From: Candidatus Equicola stercoris | GTDB taxonomy: Bacteria; Bacteroidota; Bacteroidia; Bacteroidales; Bacteroidaceae | DNA length: 37,824 nucleotides | Direction of reading: 5' to 3' | Assembly: GCA_018065415.1 (NCBI GenBank) | Contig: JAGHTI010000037.1 | Coordinates: forward strand, 1 to 37,824 | Part shown: positions 18,401 through 28,254 of the stretch, piece by piece | How the letters are laid out: each line of letters begins with the position of its first letter | Numbering within the stretch: position 1 is the stretch's first letter | Program-made: the position numbers and the translations under genes | The notes under the pieces: model-generated | Seen by the model: the letters and a program-made list of their open reading frames with translations, nothing else | Database searches by the model: none | What the model was told of the DNA's origin: nothing

Positions 18401-21400
18401 CTTGTGCTGCCCATCCACCTTCATTGTTTGATTCAAGGAGACGCAGTTCGTTTACCCACACTTCTACCGCTTTTGTATCCATGGCATTGTTGCGCACACC
18501 GATAATCATCGTCTTCACCTCGCCGAGGGTAGGATTTCCGATGATGGATATCTTATTGTTTGGATTGTCGGCATCGTAGTCTGAGTAGATGATGTTATAT
18601 GCCGCCTTCCCTTCAGCCTTATCTTTGTTTCGTGATTTCTTAATAGAAGTAAACTTGCTCAAAGGGATGTCGAGAAGGTTTTCCTGTGGCCATACCAATG
18701 CTCGGTCGGTGGAGGAATACTGGTCGTAACGTCCTTCCGGCGTCAGGGTGAGTGGTATCTCATATTCGTAATAGTTGCTCTTGTAGTCATTTCCCAGTCT
18801 AACGAAGACACTCATTTCGCCGTCCTTGAGTTCTGTAACATTCGGTTTCAATGCGTTTGCATGTACGAACATCTGCAGGCGTTTGTAGTTGCGGAGATCG
18901 AGGGTAGTGTTCTTATATACACATTTCGCCTCGTTGTGCGACATGTTCTTGACGATGATGTTAAGGGCCTGTTCGTTATTCTCGGTGAGCTGTGGCTGTG
19001 ACGGGTCAACAACGCGGCTTATTCCCGGTGGCAATACATAATTGACTGGTTCTTTATCGTTATTTTCTTCTATGCTGACTGCTGATGCCTCGATGGTACC
19101 AGTATTTGCTGATGGAGATAGTTGTTGTTCGTAGTTACGCCATTCAGCACGCACGAGGTCGAAGGTACCAAGACGGATGACGATAGGTTTCTTGAAGTTT
19201 GTGAGGAAAACACGCATGAAACGTATTGATGAAAAATCGTTGATTCTACCGACTTTTTCTTCATATTGTTCCACTGGAACACGGAACTGATACCATGTTA
19301 CGGTCTCCGTTTTTCCGTTTCTTAGTGTCACGGATGTGGTACGCTTGTCAACGATGAAATTGTTTCCTACATTGTCAGTACTGATGTCACCTGGACGAAC
19401 ACTTACGTGGTACTGATAGTATTTCTCATATTCGTTAAGTGTATAATCTTGGTTGATATCTTCCACGTCAGGACCTGTCTTGTATGAGGTGTCATAGCTT
19501 TCTGTACGGCTGTCACTGTCTGGCGAGTTGCCTTGTGGCATATTTATTCGTTTGTAACGGTCCAATATGGAGGCTTCCTGAGCATCAAGGTCGCTACCAC
19601 GGAAATAATGGTAGTTATCGTTTGCCGGGTCTTTTGAAATCTGTTCCCATACATTCGGATTTACTATCCTCTGTATATTGCCGAGGTCCTGCTGATAGCC
19701 GTCGAAGGACAACTCCTGTGAGTCATTAAGACCATTCAGACCGACATCCTGCAAGACACGTGAACCACTTGTGGTGGCAAAGGCATATGTCACTGACGAC
19801 TGATGAGGTATATAACCCCACTGTGACTTGTCGAGGGTTGCCACAGTAGAACCATCAACAGGCATTCCGCTCTCGTAAAACTTCTTTCCATCACGAAGGA
19901 TGTCTTCTGACATCTCACCAAGATTTATATACATGTCGCCACCAAACTGGTCTGCATCAATGGAGTCTTTGGAATAGATGAATGGATCAAGCATCCAGAA
20001 TTCGATGTATTCAATGTTGGCTGTCTTGAAGTCGCTCGTCTCCAGTTTGCGCATCATGCCTCCCCAACGCTGAAGAGGATTCTGCAACGAACCGTCAGGA
20101 TTGATGTCAGCAGAGAAGTTGTAAGGTCCGCGCTCTGTCGGATAGTAAGCCATATTGAAGATGTTTAATGTGGCAGTGCTACCAGTGTAGTTGCTGAGGT
20201 CGCGGTTAGGGAATAGTTCGTGGACATATACCTCACGAACATAGTGGTTGGAGAGTTGGTCAAGGTCGCTCTTGATGTGCGATGGAGTGAGCGAAGAACT
20301 ACGGCGTGTGAAGAGTGGATCTACATTATACCATGCCATGAGTGCACGTCCATAGCCATTGCCGAGTGTTGTTTTGTCTTCGTAATATTGTTGGTATTTA
20401 TTCCTCGAATCCAACTTCGGTGTGCTACACAATGTCCATGATGATGGTGTGGATATGTTGATGCAGTTCTTGGTGTTCTCAAAGTCATCAAGGTAGGAAG
20501 CATTGTCTTGTGTACCAGAGGCTGTTCCTGCTATGAGTTGTGCAAACTCTGCATTAAAGGATATGTGTGACGGTTGACTTACATGCAGGAACGGGATATA
20601 ATTCAACAAATTCGTGATGAGTTGACTTTCTTTCTTCCAACTCATGTTCAGTCCCCAAATAGTGTTATTAAGTGGTTCACTTCCCATGGTAACCTTCGAG
20701 GTCATGGACTGCTCCGACAGATGCTGTATCGTACCGCCTATGATGAAGTCTTTGGAGAAATCATATTCCCAGTTCAATCCCACCATGGTCTTTCGTTGCT
20801 GCCCATAATCGGTATTACTCTCCAATGACACACTGACATTTGTCCCTGCATCAATGATGCTCTGATTGATAATCGTCACCTCTCCTGCCGAATAATCTAC
20901 GGTGTAATCGCTATTTTCTCTCAGAACCACACCTCCAGCAGTAACTACCACCGACCCTTGTGGCACATTATATGCTCCCAGTGAGATGACATTGGCACGT
21001 GTACCTTTGAACTGTCCCATGAAGACGAACTTATCTTTTTCGGCAATCTGTTTCGCTATCGTCTTTATGGAATCGTAGAGTTCGTGATAACAGTATTTTT
21101 CAGCAATCACAGGGTCTATCCTATGCTGTTGAGAGGTGAGCACTCCATACAGGAAAGAACCGAAAGGCTCTGCAGCAGGAAGAAACACACGTCCGTCAGC
21201 AACGGTATAGCCCGCTACATAGTCAAAATAACCATTTGAATGCAGTTTGTTGTTATTGTCCAAACGGTCACAGTTGAGGAGTTTTATCAACTGAGTACTC
21301 TTGACCTGCGGTTCTGGAAGATATGTGAGATAGACACCAGCTGTATCACTCTGATATTTGATGTCAAGACGGAATTTCTCTTTTTCCACATTGGAAGCAA

Positions 21401-22931
21401 GATAATACACGTTCTTCATCATGAAGTCCCATGTTCCTTTTGAGAATTTCACCGTTGAGACATTTTCGTATATTGGAGAGTTATTGGTATTCTTCAAACT
21501 CTTGACGAACAGACACTGGGAGACATCTGTAAGGTCTGTAGAGAATTCTCCCACCTGATATGTCTTACCATTATATGTATATTCAAAAGCCACACCAAGC
21601 ACTTGGTCTGTCTGCAGTGTATTATGCAACGAGACAAACCCTAGGGCTTCGTTGATGGTATATTCACTTGACGACAGCAGACGTGCACTTTCCACTTTTT
21701 CGTAGTCGATACCTGCCTCCAGTTGCGGTACTGCTCCCAACACAGAACTTACCATGTCTATAGAACGTGCACCACTATATGTTGTCGTCATCTGCTCATA
21801 TTCGTTGTTGGCAATATTGCAAGGCACAGGTTGTGGCGTAAGAATTTTCCAGAAAGGATTTCCCACGAGTTCCTGTTCGCCGAGGTCACTAAGTGCTACA
21901 AGATTACGGGAATTGGCAGTGGTTCCTGTCTTGTTCGTCACCCAAATCTCCATACGAGTAATCTTAATACCTGATGCAATATTTGGCAATGATGCCATAG
22001 CCTTGTCATACTTGTCACGGAAGTAACGCGAAAGGAAGAAGTGGCGGTTCTCTTCGTAATCGGCTGCGTCAATCTCAAATGTTGTCAATTGTGTACCGCC
22101 TTTGGAACTGACACTCTTGGAATTAGACTTTTTCTGCGACACCACCGTCTGCAGTTTCAGACGACCAAACTGCATGTCGGCACGAATACCGAACAGAGCA
22201 CTGGCTCCTTGGACGAGAGAGTTGTTGGAAGGAAAAGACACGTTACCTCCTTCCAATAATTTTATTATCTCGTCCTCCTTACCCTCATACTTGAGTTTTA
22301 GGTTCTGCGTATCAAAATCGAAGGTTGCATCGGTATTGTAGTTGAGGTTGAGGTCCATCTTATCACCAATCTTACCATTGACACTGAGGTTTATCTTTTC
22401 GTCAAAGTTTACGCCAAAAGTGTTTCTGTTACGGATAGGAATACTTGGATTATCAATCTTCTTTATGTTTCCTCCTAGTTTAAGTTCTGCAGTACCTTGC
22501 GTCTTTATCCTCACACCTCCCGGACCGAAAATCTTTTCCGCTGGTCCAAGGTCGAAATGCATGTCCGTGAAATCAAACTTCTCTTTACCACCAGCCGCAA
22601 CCTCTTCTTCGTTTTTCTGCTTCCAGAAATCACTCATGCTCTTTTTCAAACTCCACATCTGGTATTCTTCTGGAGTCATAAAGAATGGAACATTGAGATA
22701 AGATGAGCCAATCTTGCTACCTACCACATAATAGCCGAGAGTATCATTATAAGTTGTTTCTTCTGTGATGTTTTCAGGTGTTTTTAGGTCAGAAGTTTTT
22801 TTATCCAAATCTTTCATCTCTACTGGTGCCGTCTTCTGAACCGTCCAACGTGGAGACGGCAGATTCGGAGTCTGAGCTAATGCCCAGACCGTAGAAAAAA
22901 CTAAAAGTATGGATAAAAATCTTCTTCTCAC
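15468..22931 (-). CDS. sprA: Type IX secretion system translocon protein SprA (SovP)
   Basis: At 2487 residues this is by far the largest gene here and the size expected for SprA, the 36-stranded outer-membrane barrel through which type IX cargo exits. It has a signal peptide (MRRRFLSILLVFSTVWALAQ). The N-terminal SprA region contains LDLGPAEKIFGPGGVRIKTQ-like sequence and WKQKNEEE, and a long alternation of aromatic beta strands follows (INLSVNGKIGDKMDLNLNYN; FEYTYNGKTYQVGEFSTDL). It ends in a typical outer-membrane-protein terminal strand (FGISVKFSLTR). No internal stop or frameshift is seen. The start lies 5 bases after the ruvA stop, so the two are probably co-transcribed. Other T9SS genes are not in the window. 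Confidence 0.96.
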   Translation of the reverse strand: MRRRFLSILLVFSTVWALAQTPNLPSPRWTVQKTAPVEMKDLDKKTSDLKTPENITEETTYNDTLGYYVVGSKIGSSYLNVPFFMTPEEYQMWSLKKSMSDFWKQKNEEEVAAGGKEKFDFTDMHFDLGPAEKIFGPGGVRIKTQGTAELKLGGNIKKIDNPSIPIRNRNTFGVNFDEKINLSVNGKIGDKMDLNLNYNTDATFDFDTQNLKLKYEGKEDEIIKLLEGGNVSFPSNNSLVQGASALFGIRADMQFGRLKLQTVVSQKKSNSKSVSSKGGTQLTTFEIDAADYEENRHFFLSRYFRDKYDKAMASLPNIASGIKITRMEIWVTNKTGTTANSRNLVALSDLGEQELVGNPFWKILTPQPVPCNIANNEYEQMTTTYSGARSIDMVSSVLGAVPQLEAGIDYEKVESARLLSSSEYTINEALGFVSLHNTLQTDQVLGVAFEYTYNGKTYQVGEFSTDLTDVSQCLFVKSLKNTNNSPIYENVSTVKFSKGTWDFMMKNVYYLASNVEKEKFRLDIKYQSDTAGVYLTYLPEPQVKSTQLIKLLNCDRLDNNNKLHSNGYFDYVAGYTVADGRVFLPAAEPFGSFLYGVLTSQQHRIDPVIAEKYCYHELYDSIKTIAKQIAEKDKFVFMGQFKGTRANVISLGAYNVPQGSVVVTAGGVVLRENSDYTVDYSAGEVTIINQSIIDAGTNVSVSLESNTDYGQQRKTMVGLNWEYDFSKDFIIGGTIQHLSEQSMTSKVTMGSEPLNNTIWGLNMSWKKESQLITNLLNYIPFLHVSQPSHISFNAEFAQLIAGTASGTQDNASYLDDFENTKNCINISTPSSWTLCSTPKLDSRNKYQQYYEDKTTLGNGYGRALMAWYNVDPLFTRRSSSLTPSHIKSDLDQLSNHYVREVYVHELFPNRDLSNYTGSTATLNIFNMAYYPTERGPYNFSADINPDGSLQNPLQRWGGMMRKLETSDFKTANIEYIEFWMLDPFIYSKDSIDADQFGGDMYINLGEMSEDILRDGKKFYESGMPVDGSTVATLDKSQWGYIPHQSSVTYAFATTSGSRVLQDVGLNGLNDSQELSFDGYQQDLGNIQRIVNPNVWEQISKDPANDNYHYFRGSDLDAQEASILDRYKRINMPQGNSPDSDSRTESYDTSYKTGPDVEDINQDYTLNEYEKYYQYHVSVRPGDISTDNVGNNFIVDKRTTSVTLRNGKTETVTWYQFRVPVEQYEEKVGRINDFSSIRFMRVFLTNFKKPIVIRLGTFDLVRAEWRNYEQQLSPSANTGTIEASAVSIEENNDKEPVNYVLPPGISRVVDPSQPQLTENNEQALNIIVKNMSHNEAKCVYKNTTLDLRNYKRLQMFVHANALKPNVTELKDGEMSVFVRLGNDYKSNYYEYEIPLTLTPEGRYDQYSSTDRALVWPQENLLDIPLSKFTSIKKSRNKDKAEGKAAYNIIYSDYDADNPNNKISIIGNPTLGEVKTMIIGVRNNAMDTKAVEVWVNELRLLESNNEGGWAAQGTLNLQLSDFGSLNLAGRVETQGFGGLEQGQMDRSTDNYSRYDITASFELGKFFPEKAKVTIPFYYSVTQEKTKPKYNPLDTDMELDDALEAMNSHDKDSVESIAITNVTNRNISISNAKVGITTKRHPMPYDPGNFAFSYSHSHKYTTGKTTIYEREDNWRGAVNYSYTPVYKPLEPGKSLKGKSKWLRIVKEFGFNYIPQNISFNTEMKRDYYELQERDMENLNDRLPVTFSEQFLWNRDFAMRWDITKNLHMNFQSATDAQIEEPYTPVNKDLYPDRYEAWKDSVWNSICGWGTPLKYQQNFTASYQLPLNKLPIFEWLTADASYNASYNWSRGTELEDGTSLGNTINSTRTLNINGKLNLEKLYNLIPFLDKTNKRFAQAIRRTNNRTKSSRSPQALKSQTTTKKPAVFAKEIHLTDSTVEVSHGKNTKRIIVTAKTKNGNTYPIKYKVLDENKIRILNHDSIDIKVSVAAKEPLENQTWYRVSQSVARVLMMARNASISYRNNYAMALPGFMPNVGNFFGQRNGNVLSPGLDFAFGFIDDSYIDKARDNGWLLCTDSIATPSTTSSSEDLQVRVTLEPFRDFKIDLNASRTMTRNKSIQYMYEGNPTTHSGMFSMTTISIGSAFEGMGSASDGYYSKTFEKFCQSLDRYQSLVEHQYLNAKYPKGTILEGKTFDPKNGTINKYSADVMVPAFLSAYCGGGSDLDFFPSIWRMLPNWTIRYSGLQKLKWFNEHFKSVNVNHAYKSIYSVGSYSSFSSWLEYMGDLGFVNSASTSLPVPSSMYNISTVSINEAFSPLIGIDVTLQNNMTFKAEYKTTRVLNLSMTSVQINEATSKDWVFGMGYKINDIDLFGYKKSARKIAAKNKKGKNANNANGESTRTSTSNKGMNHDLNLRFDISLRNQATLVRDIANMESNASSGNKATKITFSADYTLSKLLTMSAYYDMQQNTPLLSSSSYPTTTHDFGISVKFSLTR

Positions 22932-22936
22932 AACCT

Positions 22937-23536
22937 TTATTTAATCATTACCAAAGCCCTCTTGATGATTTCTTCAACAGATGCATCAGGGGTGTCTTTA
23001 AGAATCTGCTGTACGGCTCTATTGGATGCATTAGCCGTAAATCCAAGCATGGTAAGTGCAGAGATTGCTTCACCTGCATTGGCATTAACAACAGGGATTC
23101 CCACGCCTACAGAAGCCTGCAGTCCGACAAACTTATCCTGCAACTCTACAATGATACGTGCAGCACTTCGAGGACCTATTCCTTTTATACGTTTCAACAT
23201 CTTGTCATCACCAGCAGCAATGAGTGCAGACAATTCATCTACCGTCATCTCTGATAGAATCATACGGGCAGTATTGGCACCAATACCATTTACCGTTAGG
23301 AGAAGAAGAAACACTTCACGCTCCTTCTTGGTGCTGAAACCAAACAACTCGTGGGCATCCTCACGGATGGATTCATAGATGTATAGTTTCACAACCTTCT
23401 GAGAGTCTCCTTCCACAACTTGCAATGCTGTGTATGTATTCACGGTTATGTTCACCCTGTAACCCATGCCGTTTATATCGACAACAGCAAATGCAGGACT
23501 TAACTCTACCAATTCTCCCTTTACATACTCTATCAT
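22937..23536 (-). CDS. ruvA: Holliday junction branch migration protein RuvA
   Basis: The 199-residue protein has the N-terminal OB-fold (MIEYVKGELVELSPAFAVVDINGMGYRV) and the paired helix-hairpin-helix motifs of domain II (LLTVNGIGANTARMIL; LKRIKGIGPRSAARII). The C-terminal RuvB-binding domain III is ALTMLGFTANASNRAVQQIL. It tetramerises on Holliday junctions and loads RuvB. The gene is the first of a minus-strand pair with sprA (5-base gap) and divergent from ychF. No TAnnTTTG box was recognised upstream. Confidence 0.97.
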   Translation of the reverse strand: MIEYVKGELVELSPAFAVVDINGMGYRVNITVNTYTALQVVEGDSQKVVKLYIYESIREDAHELFGFSTKKEREVFLLLLTVNGIGANTARMILSEMTVDELSALIAAGDDKMLKRIKGIGPRSAARIIVELQDKFVGLQASVGVGIPVVNANAGEAISALTMLGFTANASNRAVQQILKDTPDASVEEIIKRALVMIK

Positions 23537-23602
23537 GATACTTCCGTTTTTGTTCTTATATTATTTTATAGTTATATATAGAAACGCAAAACTTATACTT
23601 TT

Positions 23603-23633
23603 ATTGCAAACTCGTTTTTTTTATATACCTTTG
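23603..23633 (+). promoter_or_regulatory. Bacteroidetes-type promoter for ychF-lgt
   Basis: ATTG at 23603-23606, 19 bases, then TACCTTTG at 23626-23633 closely match TTTG-N19-TAnnTTTG. The ychF ATG follows 22 bases after the -7 box. Confidence 0.65.
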
Positions 23634-23655
23634 CATTTGAAAAATCTATGAAGAT

Positions 23656-24756
23656 ATGGCTTTGAAATGCGGTATTGTAGGACTGCCAAATGTAGGTAAA
23701 TCAACTTTGTTCAACTGCCTGAGTAGTGCAAAGGCACAATCAGCAAACTTTCCTTTCTGTACTATAGAACCTAATGTGGGTGTCATCACTGTTCCTGACG
23801 AAAGACTTGGAAAACTGGCGGAACTGGTACATCCCGGACGCATCGTCCCTGCCACATGCGAGATTGTTGACATTGCAGGACTAGTGAAAGGTGCAAGCAA
23901 AGGAGAGGGTTTGGGAAACAAGTTTCTTGGCAATATCCGCGAGACAGATGCCATCATTCATGTTTTGCGTTGTTTCGATGATGACAACATCACCCACGTT
24001 GATGGTAGCGTTAACCCTCTGCGCGACAAAGAAATTATAGATACCGAACTCCAACTCAAAGACCTTGAGACTATTGAAAGCCGCTTTGCAAAAGAGCAGA
24101 AGGCTGCGGCAGCAGGAAACAAAGATGCTAAGATTGCCGTTGAGGTGCTGGGCAGATATAAGGAGGCTCTGGACAAGGGACAGAATGCAAGAGTTGTGGA
24201 GTTCGACACTAAAGATCAGCAGAAGGTGGCACACGACCTGTTTCTTCTTACAGCAAAACCTGTCCTTTATGTATGCAATGTTGATGAAAGTGCAGCAAAA
24301 GACGGCAATGAATACTCCAGACAGATAGAAGAAATTGCTGCTAAGGAAAATGCAGAGGTGATGATTATTGCTGCAAAAACCGAAGAAGACATTGCAGAAC
24401 TGGAGACATACGAAGACAAACAGATGTTTCTTGAAGAGTTAGGACTGAAGGAGAGCGGAGTGAACAGACTGATAAAAAAAGCCTATCATCTGCTCAACCT
24501 TGAGACATTCATTACTGCCGGTGAAATGGAAGTAAAAGCATGGACATACCATAAAGGATGGAAGGCTCCACAATGTGCAGGAGTGATACATACCGACTTT
24601 GAAAAAGGTTTCATTCGTGCGGAAGTGATAAAGTATGACGACTATATCCATTATGGTAGTGAATCTGCTGTAAAAGATGCCGGTAAAATGGGCATAGAAG
24701 GTAAAGACTATGTCGTTCAAGACGGAGATATAATGCATTTTAGATTCAATGTATAA
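23656..24756 (+). CDS. ychF: Redox-regulated ATPase YchF (Obg-like)
   Basis: The 366-residue protein has the YchF/OLA1 layout: P-loop GLPNVGKST, the G3-like DIAGLVKGASKGEGLGNKFL, the G4 replacement NVDE (the YchF feature linked to ATP preference), a coiled-coil insert (LKDLETIESRFAKEQKAAAA) and a C-terminal TGS domain (EVKAWTYHKGWKAPQCAG...[13 protein letters not shown]). It associates with ribosomes. It is the first gene after a recognisable promoter. Its end overlaps the start of lgt by 8 bases, implying coupled translation. Confidence 0.97.
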   Translation: MALKCGIVGLPNVGKSTLFNCLSSAKAQSANFPFCTIEPNVGVITVPDERLGKLAELVHPGRIVPATCEIVDIAGLVKGASKGEGLGNKFLGNIRETDAIIHVLRCFDDDNITHVDGSVNPLRDKEIIDTELQLKDLETIESRFAKEQKAAAAGNKDAKIAVEVLGRYKEALDKGQNARVVEFDTKDQQKVAHDLFLLTAKPVLYVCNVDESAAKDGNEYSRQIEEIAAKENAEVMIIAAKTEEDIAELETYEDKQMFLEELGLKESGVNRLIKKAYHLLNLETFITAGEMEVKAWTYHKGWKAPQCAGVIHTDFEKGFIRAEVIKYDDYIHYGSESAVKDAGKMGIEGKDYVVQDGDIMHFRFNV

Positions 24757-25597
24757 CGTATTATCATTTATCTATTGGAACCCGAGCGTAGAAATTTTCA
24801 GCATCGGTAATTTTGCCTTGAGATGGTATGCCACCTGCTGGCTTATTGGACTCATCGTTGCATATTTCATAGTAAAAAAACTTTATCGTGACTATAAGAC
24901 GTCCGACAAATTGTTTGACCCTCTGTTCATATACATGTTCTTGGGGGTTCTCATCGGTGCACGTTTGGGACATTGTCTGTTCTACGAACCCACCTACTTC
25001 CTCGCAACAGGCAAGCACTTCATTGAGATGTTTCTGCCTATAAGGTTTCATTATGACGGAGGATGGACGTTCACTGGCTATGAGGGACTTGCCTCTCATG
25101 GAGGTGTGATAGGAGCAATGATTTCATTATTGCTGTATTGTAAACGTACAAAACTCACCTATCTGTATGTCCTTGACAATGTGGCTATCGCAGCACCGTT
25201 TACAGCAATGATGATTCGTTTGGGAAACCTCATGAATAGCGAGATTATAGGAAAGGTCACGGATGTACCTTGGGCATTCATATTTGAAAGGGTAGATATG
25301 CAGCCACGTCATCCGGGACAGTTATACGAAGCCATCTTCTATTGCATCGTGACAATAATAGGTTTCATTCTTTACGCAAAGACGAAAGCACGGAAATCAC
25401 TTGGCACAGGTTTCTTCTTCGGATACTGTGTGGGGACCATATTCATATTCCGTTTCTTCATAGAATTTACAAAGGAAATACAGGAAGATTTTGAACAAGG
25501 CATGTCACTCGATATGGGGCAGATACTGAGTATTCCGCTCGCTTTCATCGGTGTTTATTTCATAGTACGTGGAATAAAGAAGATGCAGTCCTGCTAA
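24749..25597 (+). CDS. lgt: Prolipoprotein diacylglyceryl transferase
   Basis: The 282-residue membrane enzyme transfers diacylglycerol from phosphatidylglycerol to the lipobox cysteine of prolipoproteins. It has the segments [14 protein letters not shown] (essential His region) and [18 protein letters not shown] (the Lgt signature, RxGNxxNxE), then [10 protein letters not shown]. About seven hydrophobic helices are visible. It overlaps the preceding ychF by 8 bases. At its 3' end it overlaps the convergent mutS by 4 bases (GCTAAC region), so the two mRNAs are complementary at their tails and no terminator hairpin is present there. Confidence 0.96.
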   Translation: MYNVLSFIYWNPSVEIFSIGNFALRWYATCWLIGLIVAYFIVKKLYRDYKTSDKLFDPLFIYMFLGVLIGARLGHCLFYEPTYFLATGKHFIEMFLPIRFHYDGGWTFTGYEGLASHGGVIGAMISLLLYCKRTKLTYLYVLDNVAIAAPFTAMMIRLGNLMNSEIIGKVTDVPWAFIFERVDMQPRHPGQLYEAIFYCIVTIIGFILYAKTKARKSLGTGFFFGYCVGTIFIFRFFIEFTKEIQEDFEQGMSLDMGQILSIPLAFIGVYFIVRGIKKMQSC

Positions 25598-28248
25598 CCT
25601 TTTCCCGTAACAATCTTCTTTATTTGATAGAGTTTGTTTAGAGCCTCAACAGGAGTGAGGTTGTCAACATCCAGTTCTATTATCTCATCCCTTACCTGAG
25701 ACAATACTGGGTCGTCGAGTTGGAAGAACGACAACTGTGTTCCTGGCAAAGCATTGCCGATACCGTCTTTCTGCGGCATCATCTCAACACCAACCTCAGA
25801 CTTTTTCTTCTTCAATGAAGTCTGTGCAGCATTTCCTTCCAACTGTGAGAGAACAGTGTTGGCACGGTTTACTATGCTCTGTGGCATACCTGCCAGTTGG
25901 GCTACATGAATACCAAAAGAGTGTTCAGAACCACCTCGTTCAAGTTTTCTGACAAAGATAATCTTTCCGTTTATATCCCTCACGCTCACGTTGTAGTTCT
26001 TTATCCTACTGAAACTCCTTTCCATCTCATTCAACTCATGATAATGGGTGGCAAAGAGTGTACGTGCCTGCGACTTAGGATTTTCATGAATATACTCCAC
26101 TATCGCCCATGCTATAGAGATACCGTCATAGGTACTCGTACCACGACCGAGTTCGTCAAACAAGACAAGACTGCGTTCCGACATGTTGTTAAGGATATTT
26201 GCTGCTTCGCTCATCTCTACCATGAATGTCGATTCTCCCAAGGAGATATTGTCTGAGGCACCAACACGTGTGAACACCTTATCCACAAGACCTATCCTTG
26301 CGCTATCCGCTGGCACAAAACATCCTATCTGTGCCATGATGGTGATAAGGGCTGTTTGACGCAACAATGCCGACTTACCAGCCATGTTCGGACCAGTGAT
26401 TATCATTATCTGTTGCTTGTCCTTGTCAAGATACACATCATTAGGCACATAATGTTCGTCTATAGGCAACTGCGTTTCTATCACAGGATGACGCCCTTGT
26501 TTTATGTCCAACACAAAGGTATCATCGATGACAGGACGGATGTAGTGATTTTCTTCTGACACCTTAGCAAAGGAATACAGACAGTCTATCTGCCCCACAA
26601 GGTTGGCATCACATTGGATGGCAGGAATATAGTTGTTCATCTCCATCACCAACTCATTGAATAACTTCGATTCCAACGCTATTATCTTCTCCTCCGCACC
26701 GAGGATGCGTTCTTCATATTCCTTCAGTTCTGGAGTGATATAACGCTCTGCCTGAGCCAGAGTCTGTTTCCTTATCCATTCCGCAGGAACATTCTCCTTG
26801 AATGTATTGCGAACCTCGAGATAGTAACCAAAGACATTATTATAACCAATCTTAAGACTGTTTATCCCAGTCTTTTCTACCTCTCTCTGCTGTAATTCCA
26901 GAAGATACTGTTTGCCACCCTTTGATATCCTACGCAACTCATCCAGTTCTTCATTGTAGCCATCAGCGATGACATCACCCTTGTTCAGCAGTTGAGGAGT
27001 GTTAGGATTGATAGCCTTTCCTATCTTTTCACACAGAGGCTCACAGACATTCAGTTTTTCACCTATGGAGACAAGATGTCCGTCTTCTGCCTCAGCACAA
27101 GCAGTCTTCACAGGCACCAAAGCCCCAAGAGCAGTCTTTAGTTGCAGTACCTCGCGTGGCGATACCCTGCCGACAGCGGTCTTCGATATTATTCGTTCCA
27201 TATCACCGATGAGATGGAAGTTTTCTTCTATCACCTCACGAAACTCAGGATGACGGAAGAAGTAATCCACCATCTGCAGTCTCATCTCTATCGGCTCCAC
27301 CTCTTTAAGAGGGAACATCATCCATCGCCGCAGCAGACGTCCGCCCATCGGCGTGATGGTCTTGTCAATGACATCAAGCAGAGACACCCCATCCTCATTC
27401 ATCGCATTGAGAAGTTCAAGGTTGCGTACAGTAAACTTATCCAGACGCATATACCTGTCCTCCTCAATTCTCGACAAGGTAGTGATATGTGAAATTTGTG
27501 TATGTTGTGTTATGGTCAGATATTGCAGTATCGCACCGCTTGCCACGATACCAGCCTGCAGATGCTCCACCCCAAAGCCTTTGAGGTTTCTCACTGCGAA
27601 ATGTTTCAGCAACTTATCTTCTGCTGTCTGCTTCGTGAATACCCAGTCGTCAAGTTCAAAGACACAGTATTTGTTACCAAACACACGTTCAAAGTCGTTA
27701 CGTTTATTCTTGTCGTACAACACCTCTTTAGGAGCGAAGTTTGCAAGAAGTTTCTCGATGTATTCGGGCAAACCTTCGGTTGTCAGAAACTCACCTGTAG
27801 AGATATCGAGGAATGCCACACCACATATCTTCTTGTCAAAATGTACTGCAGCAAGAAAATTGTTTTCCTTATGGTTAAGGACATTATCGCTTATCGTCAC
27901 CCCCGGAGTGACCAGTTCGGTGATACCACGTTTCACCAGTTTCTTTGTCAGCTTAGGGTCTTCCAGTTGGTCGCAGATGGCGACACGTTTTCCGGCACGG
28001 ATAAGTTTTGGCAGATAGGTGTCGAGGGCATGATGAGGGAAACCAGCCATTGCCGTTCCAGAGGCAGCCGTTCCAGCAACACTGCTTCTGCGAGTAAGGG
28101 TGATGCCCAATATCTTGGACGCCATCTCCGCATCGTCACAGTATGTCTCGTAGAAATCGCCACAACGGAACAGAAGCAAAGCATCAGGATGTTTCTCCTT
28201 CAGTTCAAAGAACTGCCGCATCATTGGTGTCAACCCCGACTTATCCAT
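25594..28248 (-). CDS. mutS: DNA mismatch repair protein MutS
   Basis: The 884-residue protein has all MutS domains. The N-terminal mismatch-recognition motif [12 protein letters not shown] includes the Phe-x-Glu wedge. Connector, lever and clamp domains follow, and the ABC ATPase has Walker [14 protein letters not shown] at about residue 620. Walker B/signature sequences are [16 protein letters not shown] and FATHYHEL. The C-terminal end ([18 protein letters not shown]) is the helix-turn-helix dimerisation segment. It is the last gene of a dtd-deoC-mutS unit, 6 bases after deoC, and converges on lgt. MutL is not nearby. Confidence 0.98.
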   Translation of the reverse strand: MDKSGLTPMMRQFFELKEKHPDALLLFRCGDFYETYCDDAEMASKILGITLTRRSSVAGTAASGTAMAGFPHHALDTYLPKLIRAGKRVAICDQLEDPKLTKKLVKRGITELVTPGVTISDNVLNHKENNFLAAVHFDKKICGVAFLDISTGEFLTTEGLPEYIEKLLANFAPKEVLYDKNKRNDFERVFGNKYCVFELDDWVFTKQTAEDKLLKHFAVRNLKGFGVEHLQAGIVASGAILQYLTITQHTQISHITTLSRIEEDRYMRLDKFTVRNLELLNAMNEDGVSLLDVIDKTITPMGGRLLRRWMMFPLKEVEPIEMRLQMVDYFFRHPEFREVIEENFHLIGDMERIISKTAVGRVSPREVLQLKTALGALVPVKTACAEAEDGHLVSIGEKLNVCEPLCEKIGKAINPNTPQLLNKGDVIADGYNEELDELRRISKGGKQYLLELQQREVEKTGINSLKIGYNNVFGYYLEVRNTFKENVPAEWIRKQTLAQAERYITPELKEYEERILGAEEKIIALESKLFNELVMEMNNYIPAIQCDANLVGQIDCLYSFAKVSEENHYIRPVIDDTFVLDIKQGRHPVIETQLPIDEHYVPNDVYLDKDKQQIMIITGPNMAGKSALLRQTALITIMAQIGCFVPADSARIGLVDKVFTRVGASDNISLGESTFMVEMSEAANILNNMSERSLVLFDELGRGTSTYDGISIAWAIVEYIHENPKSQARTLFATHYHELNEMERSFSRIKNYNVSVRDINGKIIFVRKLERGGSEHSFGIHVAQLAGMPQSIVNRANTVLSQLEGNAAQTSLKKKKSEVGVEMMPQKDGIGNALPGTQLSFFQLDDPVLSQVRDEIIELDVDNLTPVEALNKLYQIKKIVTGKG

Positions 28249-28254
28249 ATCCCA

